64,000 nt of DNA. Source: Paraburkholderia terricola. Its GTDB lineage: Bacteria; Pseudomonadota; Gammaproteobacteria; Burkholderiales; Burkholderiaceae. Position numbers and translations under genes: made by a program. Where the stretch lies: contig NZ_FRAB01000001.1 of assembly GCF_900142195.1 (NCBI RefSeq), forward strand, positions 310,001 to 374,000, given 5' to 3'. Shown in pieces: positions 26,940-33,631 of this stretch. The notes under the pieces are model-generated. The model worked only from the letters and a program-made list of their open reading frames with translations, had not been told where the DNA came from and did no database searches. Each line of letters opens with the position of its first letter. The stretch's first letter is position 1.

Positions 26940-27602
26940 TCAAAACAGTGAGTCCGCCCTCGCCGAATGCCCATACAGTTCGGCGATCTGCTGCTGAAAC
27001 TGCGTCTGCCCTCCATAGCTGGGATGTCTCACGCAGATCACGGGTACGGAACCGGTAATGCGATTCGCCGCGGCTGCGGCGTCGTTGCCGATGGCAACGA
27101 TCCGGGCCGGCCGTAACAGGACGATGAGTTGCTGCAGCAGTTCTTCTCCGGCACGTCTTTCACGGGCGTTGTGTTGCCGGTTGGAGAAAGGATCGCCCGC
27201 ATCATGCGGATGAAGCGGGAAGACATTCCACAGGAAAATGCGGGCATCAATGTGCTCCAGCATGTTCCATATCACCGCGGCAGTCCGTTCCGACACCGCG
27301 CTGCCTTTCGTCGGGCGCTCTTCGGAAAGCTCAAGATTCCATCGTCTGGCATGCTGAGTGATATGAACGTCGTCAGTCAGCGCCAGCCCTGTCCGACGCC
27401 CTCCCCGGTATCCGAGGTCCCGCCCGATCCAGATTGCGTCCACCGGTTCCTGCACCGCACACCGCACCATGGCGGAAAGCGCGGCTGCGCGGCGACGCGG
27501 CGCGTCGCGCCGGTCATGCACTTCGCAACGATCCGAATAGGGATTGAAACAGTCTTCAAACTGCAGAGAGGCCACTGCCTCAACAAACGGATGGATCTTC
27601 AT
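26940..27602 (-). CDS. Uracil-DNA-glycosylase-like protein
   Basis: 220 aa with a UDG-superfamily look: opening FNPYSDRC, VDAIWIGRDLGYRGGRRTGLALTDDVH (motif 1 region, residues 55-80), WNVFPLHPHDAGDPFSNRQHN, VAIGNDAAAAA, and the motif 2-like RHPSYGGQ at residues 192-199. It lacks the 4Fe-4S cysteine set of UdgA-type enzymes. It is the last gene of a tight minus-strand operon with a TIR, an Nmad2 and a MazG-like protein (ATGA overlap with the latter). Predicted to excise uracil or a modified base; in this setting it may act on phage DNA (inference). Confidence 0.75.
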   Translation of the reverse strand: MKIHPFVEAVASLQFEDCFNPYSDRCEVHDRRDAPRRRAAALSAMVRCAVQEPVDAIWIGRDLGYRGGRRTGLALTDDVHITQHARRWNLELSEERPTKGSAVSERTAAVIWNMLEHIDARIFLWNVFPLHPHDAGDPFSNRQHNARERRAGEELLQQLIVLLRPARIVAIGNDAAAAANRITGSVPVICVRHPSYGGQTQFQQQIAELYGHSARADSLF

Positions 27603-28738
27603 TCCCTTGACTCAAGTGGCAGATAGGCAATGGTGCGTTGTTCCCGGTTACCAACGATCCAGCCACCTTCATTTTCTTTCATTTGACGGAATACCGCATA
27701 ACCGTCCAGGATTGCCCGCTCCCAAAGCTTGAGCGGGCATTTTTCGACTTCGTAGCCACTCACGAATTCAGCGATGGTCTTCAGGATCCCAAGAGAAACC
27801 TTCTTCTGGTTCTCGAAGAAATTGAGTTCCTTGGCCTTCGAGAAAATCCAGGCCGTAAGCCCTTCTTCAACAACGATCGCCCGGCCGCCATCCTGCTCTT
27901 CATCGTACCTCGAATTGCTCTTTCGCTTGTGCTTGATCAACGCGCGTATCACGGGCGACCAGTGCAATATCGCCGCATACGCGAAATGGAAGACGTCGTG
28001 AAACCGGTAACCATCACGGTCCGCGATGTTGTCGGTCAGAGGATCCCCGATGAAAACGTCGTTCCACTGAAGGTAGCTCTTGCCGCTGCCGCGCTGGTTG
28101 ACCCTGATCCGGAATTCCCTGGGCAGCTGCTCTTCGCGTCCGAACGCCCTGTCGAAATCAAGACTGGCCAGATCGGCCGTCCCGGGCTCCAGAAACGCCC
28201 CGCGCGCTTTCCGGATATTGCCACGCGCCACGTCCGAGAAAGCGAGTTTTGCCGCATGCATCGCATCCAGATAGGCCCGGGCAAATGCGACCAGACCGGC
28301 GCGATCCGGCGCGACCGATCCGAGCAGGGCTGCGGCCGACTGCCCCAATCGCACCAGCGTCGTGTCAAGCGGAACGGGAACGGCGACCGGCACCGCGATG
28401 TAGGCCATCGCGCCTTCCATGACGTCGCTCGCCGCTCCCACATTCCTGAAGTTGCCGTGATTCGCCGCCTCGGCGAACACTTCTTCAAGCGGGACGTCGA
28501 GACGTCGGCAGATGGCAGCCAGGTACCACAGTGTATCGCCGAATTCTTCTTCCGCGGCCTTCCGGAAACCCGGGAAAGCGGATTGCTCGCGCACGTGCTT
28601 CTTGGCCGTCGTCATGATCCCGCCGACCTCGCCATACAGCCCTTGGAGCACGGGGCTGAAATCGCTTCGGCCAAGAACGTCCGTGGGTGCAATCTGCGCC
28701 GCGTAGTCGGACAGCAATAGGGTGCCTTCCTTCTTCAT
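27599..28738 (-). CDS. MazG-like nucleotide pyrophosphohydrolase fused to a helical HD-like domain
   Basis: 379 aa. Residues about 25-90 are MazG-like: LQGLYGEVGGIMTTAKKH and AAEEEFGDTLWYLAAICRRLDVPLEEVF, keeping the ExxD part of the metal site while the first acidic pair is reduced to a single Glu (GEVGG). The C-terminal 200 residues hold YRFHDVFHFAYAAILHWSPVIRALIKHKRKS, GGRAIVVEEGLTAWIFSKAKEL and LKLWERAILDGYAVFR, a helical region with an HD-like HDVFH motif. Probably hydrolyses a nucleotide or modified nucleotide. Three nt separate it from the Nmad2-type gene upstream; its stop overlaps the next start. Confidence 0.78.
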   Translation of the reverse strand: MKKEGTLLLSDYAAQIAPTDVLGRSDFSPVLQGLYGEVGGIMTTAKKHVREQSAFPGFRKAAEEEFGDTLWYLAAICRRLDVPLEEVFAEAANHGNFRNVGAASDVMEGAMAYIAVPVAVPVPLDTTLVRLGQSAAALLGSVAPDRAGLVAFARAYLDAMHAAKLAFSDVARGNIRKARGAFLEPGTADLASLDFDRAFGREEQLPREFRIRVNQRGSGKSYLQWNDVFIGDPLTDNIADRDGYRFHDVFHFAYAAILHWSPVIRALIKHKRKSNSRYDEEQDGGRAIVVEEGLTAWIFSKAKELNFFENQKKVSLGILKTIAEFVSGYEVEKCPLKLWERAILDGYAVFRQMKENEGGWIVGNREQRTIAYLPLESRE

Positions 28739-28741
28739 CGA

Positions 28742-29368
28742 TCACCTGCGAAGCGTCAACCATTCGAACGGCGCACCCTGATACCCCGTCGCCCCCAGAC
28801 TGCGAATCCACTGTTCAAGCCCGGCGACCAGCTGTGGATCGTCGAACGTCGTCAAGCCGATCCCCGACTTGCACAGCAGACGACCTTGCTGGTCCTTCAG
28901 GTCTTCGGGAAAGGCGGGCCCCTCGCCGCCAAAATAGATAAAGTCGTCACTGACCAGCACCCGGTTTACACCCGTGTCCCTAGACACGTGATCCGGATTG
29001 AGCGAGCCGTCGGGCAGCGAGTGGAACGAATCGCGCTGTTCCCATGGTGCCTGCGGCCCGTCCCTGAAGTAGATGTTGTCGCCACAACTTTGCTTGCGGC
29101 TTCCGTGACGAAACGGCTTCTTCGGGCCGAAACGCGGATCTGCGCCATATTCATCGAATGTGAGCGTGTCCGTGACCCGCATCGCGTACACCAGATGCCC
29201 GCCACGACGCACGCTTCGATCGTTGCTGCCGCTGCCAACCACCCAGTCGCCAACGGATGCGCTGCGCCGGATCGAGGGCTTGCAGGTGGCGAGTGTGCAG
29301 TAGCCGTAGAAGGGATTGGGTGCGAAGCCGCTGTCGTAGCGCACCACGTAAGAGTGAACGCGGGCCAT
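28742..29368 (-). CDS. Nmad2-type putative nucleotide-modification protein
   Basis: 208 aa from ATG 29368, which overlaps the upstream TIR stop by one base. It opens MARVHSYVVRYDSGFAPNPFYGYCTLATCKPSIR and continues with VGDWVVGSGSND, GHLVYAMRVTDTLTFDEY, KQSCGDNIYFRD, DSFHSLPDGSLNPDHV and FIYFGGEGPAFPEDL, the features of the Nmad2 family (nucleotide-modification-associated domain 2, a PUA/ASCH-like fold proposed in phage and defence operons). Biochemical activity is unknown; the name reflects computational association. Operon partners are a TIR protein, a MazG-like hydrolase and a UDG-like protein. Confidence 0.75.
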   Translation of the reverse strand: MARVHSYVVRYDSGFAPNPFYGYCTLATCKPSIRRSASVGDWVVGSGSNDRSVRRGGHLVYAMRVTDTLTFDEYGADPRFGPKKPFRHGSRKQSCGDNIYFRDGPQAPWEQRDSFHSLPDGSLNPDHVSRDTGVNRVLVSDDFIYFGGEGPAFPEDLKDQQGRLLCKSGIGLTTFDDPQLVAGLEQWIRSLGATGYQGAPFEWLTLRR

Positions 29369-29835
29369 CAGCAGGGATGCCGCTTGAGGGGAACCGGATC
29401 GCAGGGACCGCCATCCGGCTTTTCCCACGTGTCCTTGCCGTTGATCGCATCGATGATGGCATCGCCATTCCAGCCCACCATCGCATCGGCATACTGCTTC
29501 AACGCCTCGGGAAGATCGCATTCCTTCTCGCCATGCTCCCAGACACCGACGATACGCTTCCCCTGCTTGGCCGCATATTCGATCTCCCAGTTCACCCATT
29601 CACTGTCCTTCGTGAGCGGGGAGACGTAGCAGACGAACACGCCGGCCCAGTTGATCGCAGGCGCGAGGATCTGCGTCTTGATGTAATGCTCGTCGGTCGC
29701 GTTGTTGAATTTCCCCGTGTGGATCGAGGAATCCCGGACGTCAACGCCTTTTGGCGCCAGCAGATCCTTGAACTTCTGGAGCCCCGCATCGTCCTCATGG
29801 ACGTGACTGATAAATACGTTTCTTTGTTCTGCCAC
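29368..29835 (-). CDS. TIR-domain protein (second copy, short)
   Basis: 155 aa from GTG 29835, chosen because GGGGG lies 6-7 nt upstream; an ATG further up (29865) is possible. RNVFISHVHEDDAGLQKFKDLLAPKGVDVRDSSI is the TIR strand A/BB-loop region, and VFVCYVSPLTKDSEWVNWEIEYAAKQGKRIVGVWEHGE holds the catalytic-position Glu84 (WEI). It is a nearly bare TIR domain, so signalling or NADase activity is likely. First gene of a coupled operon TIR-Nmad2-MazG-UDG, preceded by a ~196-bp gap that should carry the promoter. Confidence 0.85.
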   Translation of the reverse strand: MAEQRNVFISHVHEDDAGLQKFKDLLAPKGVDVRDSSIHTGKFNNATDEHYIKTQILAPAINWAGVFVCYVSPLTKDSEWVNWEIEYAAKQGKRIVGVWEHGEKECDLPEALKQYADAMVGWNGDAIIDAINGKDTWEKPDGGPCDPVPLKRHPC

Positions 29836-30031
29836 TTCCCGCCCCCGTAGACGTATGACAAACATCAACGATCGTCACCGATTTGCACGATCGACTGCAT
29901 TTTGGAAAACTGTTCTCAATCTGATCAAAAAATGGCCGCCATCGGCCGCTCCCCGAAACACAGACTACTTGATCCGGACCAGCGCGACGACTGTCATCAG
30001 CCGCCACTTCCCGCACGGTCGCTGCCATCCA

Positions 30032-30694
30032 TCAGGAGTCCTGCTTCCTGTGAGGTGTCCAGAAACGATCCTGCACCGTATCGGGCTGCATCTCAGGCGT
30101 GGGATAGCGCTCCTCCTTTACCGATATGTCAAGATGCCGATGGAACAGCGCGACATAGTCGTGATCATTCGACAGGTCCGCCGGCAGGTGCCCGATGCGT
30201 TCAGCCAGCCGCAGTGCCGCACCGCCCGTTGAGAGCACCGGGATCACGCTGGCGTGCGGCTGATGTTGCCGGAACAGTTCATACTCTTCCAAGATCCCGC
30301 CCATACCGCCGATAAACACGGCCGCCTTGAACTGGTTTTCGGAAAACATGCGCTCACGCATCAGGAGCAGGCTTTTGTCACGGTCCGCCTCCACGGCGTC
30401 GGTGAACGTGACGTTCTGGAATCGCGCGTTCTCTTGGGGAAACTCATCCGTGAAGAAGCTCGACTGATAGAGCCGGACCCATTTCTCGTACTGGACGCCA
30501 ATATCCTGCGCGACGACCCAGATCATCGGCGTGATGGCGGGGTGACCGCCCCAGACCAGCGCCCGGCGACCGAGGACCACATGCACGAGCGCAGAAACGG
30601 CAGCTGCGATCGCCACGCTGTCGGCAGTCGCCGCATAGTCGGCCCCCCTGCGCGGATCTGGGACCCCGGCCGAAAGGAAGATGGCGTCGTTCAT
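30032..30694 (-). CDS. SLOG-fold protein (free-standing)
   Basis: 220 aa from ATG 30694 (GGGGAG 7 nt upstream). SLOG/LOG-type Rossmann motifs are strong: AIFLSAGVPDP, ALVWGGHPAITPMIW (residues 45-59), MRERMF, AVFIGGMGGILEEYELF with GGMGG at 129-133, and VLSTGGAA at 153-160. These are nucleotide/ADP-ribose-binding loops. Only 2 nt separate it from the upstream TIR gene, so they form a coupled pair. By analogy to the SLOG domain of ThsA, it may bind a TIR product, or it may be a nucleotide-processing enzyme. Confidence 0.83.
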   Translation of the reverse strand: MNDAIFLSAGVPDPRRGADYAATADSVAIAAAVSALVHVVLGRRALVWGGHPAITPMIWVVAQDIGVQYEKWVRLYQSSFFTDEFPQENARFQNVTFTDAVEADRDKSLLLMRERMFSENQFKAAVFIGGMGGILEEYELFRQHQPHASVIPVLSTGGAALRLAERIGHLPADLSNDHDYVALFHRHLDISVKEERYPTPEMQPDTVQDRFWTPHRKQDS

Positions 30695-30696
30695 GA

Positions 30697-31857
30697 TCAG
30701 TCTCCCCACGCAGCAAGTGTCCACCCCGCCTCGGAGACCTTGATCGCACGAACCGCGCGGATATGCTCGTCAAGCCAGCGCAGGTGCGAAGTCCAGGCAT
30801 CGCGGATCCCGATGTGGTCATAGACGAGCACGGGGGCTTCGCGCTGCGCTGCACGCTGCGCCTTGTCTGCGACATCATGAAGCGTCTCCGCAGTGGGAAT
30901 CCCCACGATCGGGTAGGCCCAGATCTTCCGGTCATCAAGCAGGCGTAGCGCGATGGCCCTGTGCGCGCCAATCGCTTCTATCGAGCCACCGATTTTTTCG
31001 ACATCCGCCCGCAGCTTTCCGGTGATCGACATGTACCGCGAAGCGATGCTGCGACTGCGCAATCGCTCGACCCGTAATACGATGGAATCGGCAGCAACGC
31101 GCGTGATCGGGCCATCAGCACCTTCGAGATCGCCGGCTTCGAGATACACGGTTTCTGAAAGGTCAGTCAACTTCGTCGGAACATGCTCCGGCCAGATAAC
31201 TCGGAGCACCTGAATTTCCTTGGCCCTTGCCCGCCCGATTTCCTGACGGGTCCAGCGGCTGTCGAAATACTCGGGCGTATCGAGCATGACCATGACGTCC
31301 GAGTCGACGAGTCGATGCCAGAGCACATCCTGGAACGGATCGCCGGGCCGGATGTCGTGCGTGTCGAGAAACACGTCGAAGCCTCGCGATGACAGCAGGT
31401 CATGCAGCTGCAGGGCCGCCGCCCGGGACTCGGTCCGGCGATAGCTGACGAAGACACGTCGCTGGCGACGCAGCAGCCCAACACATTCCAGCAGCGCCGA
31501 GGCAAGCGCAGTCATCTCGGGGTCGTCATCGCGGCGCGTCAGGCCATTCGCCGACTGAAGGAAATCCGGGATCACTGCACCAAACTGCTGACCGGGCACA
31601 ACTGTCGGAATAACGGGCGCACTTGCGACGACCAGCGCCCGCGCCGGTTCGACATCACTCAACGGGGCGCCGCCAAAATAGGCTGCGGCAAATGCGGCAC
31701 GGACATCACGGGTGTGTGTTGACGCCGCGTCGTGAATGATCACGTCCGCCCCGAGCGTCATGCCAAAATCACCGATCATGGCTTCGATCGTTGCGCACAG
31801 TCGATGCCGGTCGACAGCAGTGGCGCTGCCTAGAATGGCCAGTTCATACAGGCTCAT
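30697..31857 (-). CDS. TIR-domain protein with novel N-terminal and C-terminal regions
   Basis: 386 aa from ATG 31857 (weak ribosome site; frame continues upstream). Residues 134-223 are a TIR domain: RRVFVSYRRTESRAAALQLHDLLSSRGFDVFLDTHDIRPGDPFQDVLW, with catalytic-position Glu206 in WTRQEIGRA. Residues 1-130 (ELAILGSATAVDRHRL ... ALVVASAPVIPTVVPGQQFG) and 225-386 (IWAYPIVGIPTAETLHDVADKAQ, VLVYDHIGIRDAW) match nothing I recognise and are candidates for sensing domains. It leads a pair with the free SLOG protein and is the first gene of the conflict cluster on this strand. Confidence 0.8.
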   Translation of the reverse strand: MSLYELAILGSATAVDRHRLCATIEAMIGDFGMTLGADVIIHDAASTHTRDVRAAFAAAYFGGAPLSDVEPARALVVASAPVIPTVVPGQQFGAVIPDFLQSANGLTRRDDDPEMTALASALLECVGLLRRQRRVFVSYRRTESRAAALQLHDLLSSRGFDVFLDTHDIRPGDPFQDVLWHRLVDSDVMVMLDTPEYFDSRWTRQEIGRARAKEIQVLRVIWPEHVPTKLTDLSETVYLEAGDLEGADGPITRVAADSIVLRVERLRSRSIASRYMSITGKLRADVEKIGGSIEAIGAHRAIALRLLDDRKIWAYPIVGIPTAETLHDVADKAQRAAQREAPVLVYDHIGIRDAWTSHLRWLDEHIRAVRAIKVSEAGWTLAAWGD

Positions 31858-32403
31858 AAGTTCGGTAACCCGCAGCTTTCGTCGCGGCCTCGATCCGTGA
31901 GGAAATATTGTTATACCGACGCTGACTCGGCATTTGTGGCCCGACGGCAGCAGCCCCCTACGCAAAACCATTCGAGTTGCATTGGTTCATCTCGTGCAGC
32001 GGTCGAGGTAAGTGGCAAAAATGATAGACGATCTGCTGCGAAAAAGGAAAGAAGTGCTTGTTCTGTTACCGATCTATGCGTAGCGCATAAACCGGCCGAT
32101 GGTCCTGCGTCCGAAGGGCCGCGCGAAAAAAAAAAGCGAACTTGGGAAAATGCCCTAACTCAACTTACGCTCTGACCGACGCGATTCCATAGTTTCGCCC
32201 CCGGTCTTGATAGAGCAACGCCCCGCATCAGCGAAGGTCGTGAAGAACAGAGCATATTAGTGGCCGTAACTCGCTTGCGAGCGGCACGTCGAGATGCATC
32301 CCCGCTTCTCCACCACCGAGCATTCGATACCTAGCGCCGCAGTGCAACCCGCGCCCATCTTGTAGTCACTGTCCGGTCAACCCGCGGCACGGCATGCACC
32401 CGA
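31858..32403. other. Intergenic ~550 bp between the conflict cluster and the maintenance region
   Basis: AT-richer than neighbours, with an A10-type run near 32127-32136. Should hold the promoter for the leftward TIR-SLOG pair. No gene seen; the frames here have no ribosome sites. Confidence 0.4.
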
Positions 32404-32556
32404 CTCCCAGGTTCCCGCCCTTGACCCCCGACCGTAGCCGATAGCGGGCAGGCATCAAGGGGCGAGGGACCGTGTTGCCCGCACCCCTCCCTCGCCTTTT
32501 CCCTTGACGCCTGCCCGCTATCGGCTCCTCCAGTCGCACGGGCGGGAACCCGGGAG
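32404..32556. repeat. ~150-bp imperfect palindrome (multi-arm inverted repeat)
   Basis: Three nested arms share one centre near 32480. Outer arms GGTTCCCGCCC (32410-32420) and GGGCGGGAACC (32540-32550) pair perfectly. Middle arms CCGATAGCGGGCAGGC (32438-32453) and GCCTGCCCGCTATCGG (32509-32524) pair perfectly. Inner arms 32454-32469 and 32488-32508 pair except for a 4-nt TTTT insertion and one mismatch. It ends 111 bp before the DUF932 gene. It could be a replication or partition site, a strong terminator or a recombination site. Confidence 0.85.
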
Positions 32557-32667
32557 CCTGGCGGCAGCAAAGCCAACCCCGAGTTCCACCGGGAGGTGTC
32601 CAGCCGCAACGGCAAGTCACATCCCCTCGCCCGGTTCAGGTCCTCAACCTTGACTGTGGAGATTGCC

Positions 32668-33501
32668 ATGCAACTCGCTTCCTCTTTCCGTTACGGCTCC
32701 CCGATGCTGCGCGCTGACTCGCCCCTCTCAGACAATCAGATTCGCCGCGTAGCCCCCTCCATCTTCGCGGACAGCAAGCACGAAAGCCGCTCCGACCGCT
32801 ACACCTACATTCCCACCATCGAGGTGCTGCGTGGACTACGTAACGAAGGGTTTCAGCCGTTCATGATTTGTCAGACCCGCGTGCGCGATGAGGGCAAGCG
32901 GGAATTCACCAAGCATATGCTCCGGCTGCGCCATGCCGACCAGATCACCGGCGAGGAAGCCGATGAAATCGTGATGCTGAACTCGCACGATGGCACGAGC
33001 AGTTACCAAATGCTCGCAGGCACATTCCGGTTTGTGTGCCAAAACGGCATGGTCGCTGGCGACAATATTGCCGATATCCGTGTGCCGCATAAGGGCAACG
33101 TCGTCCAGAACGTGATCAATGGTGCGTTCGACGTGCTCGACGGCTTCGACCTAATTCGTGAGCAAAAGGACGGCATGCGCGCTGTGACGCTCGACCGCGA
33201 CGAACAACACGCGTTCGCCCGCTCCGCCCTTGCGTTGCGCTATGACCCGACCGACGCCGAAGCACCCGCCCCCATCACCGACAGCCAACTGCTCGCCCCA
33301 CGCCGCTTCGAGGATCGCCGCGACGACCTTTGGACCGTCTTCAACCGCGTGCAGGAAAACCTCACGAAGGGCGGGCTGCATGGACGCTCGCGCTCGGGCC
33401 GCTCCATGTCAACGCGTCCCATCACCAGCATCGACCAGAACGTGAAGCTCAACCGCGCCCTGTGGATGCTCGCCGACGCTATGCGCCAGATGAAGGCGTA
33501 G
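32668..33501 (+). CDS. DUF932 family protein
   Basis: 277 aa from ATG 32668 (GTGGAG 7 nt upstream). It reads like plasmid/ICE DUF932 (phage/plasmid-like protein) with ESRSDRYTYIPTIEVLRGLRNEGFQPFMICQTRVRDEGKREFTKHMLRLRH, EIVMLNSHDGTSSYQMLAGTFRFVCQNGMVAG, and a C-terminal LNRALWMLADAMRQMKA. Function is unknown; such genes commonly sit beside ParB-like and helicase or primase genes on large mobile elements. It precedes the ParB-like gene by 130 bp on the same strand. Confidence 0.85.
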   Translation: MQLASSFRYGSPMLRADSPLSDNQIRRVAPSIFADSKHESRSDRYTYIPTIEVLRGLRNEGFQPFMICQTRVRDEGKREFTKHMLRLRHADQITGEEADEIVMLNSHDGTSSYQMLAGTFRFVCQNGMVAGDNIADIRVPHKGNVVQNVINGAFDVLDGFDLIREQKDGMRAVTLDRDEQHAFARSALALRYDPTDAEAPAPITDSQLLAPRRFEDRRDDLWTVFNRVQENLTKGGLHGRSRSGRSMSTRPITSIDQNVKLNRALWMLADAMRQMKA

Positions 33502-33631
33502 CGACTTTGGGGCAGCGCACCCACGCCGCCCCGGCTCTCGGCCTTTGCGCCAGAACGCCCGTCGGGCCGCGCTCTGACGCATTCGCACCGCAGTGGCCCG
33601 GCACCTTCTTTCCAACTTTCTGGAGTCGATC

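Noticed and set aside
24296..31857. CBASS call for the patatin gene
   Set aside because: No CD-NTase gene is present; the signal makers nearby are TIR proteins, so a Thoeris-like reading fits better.
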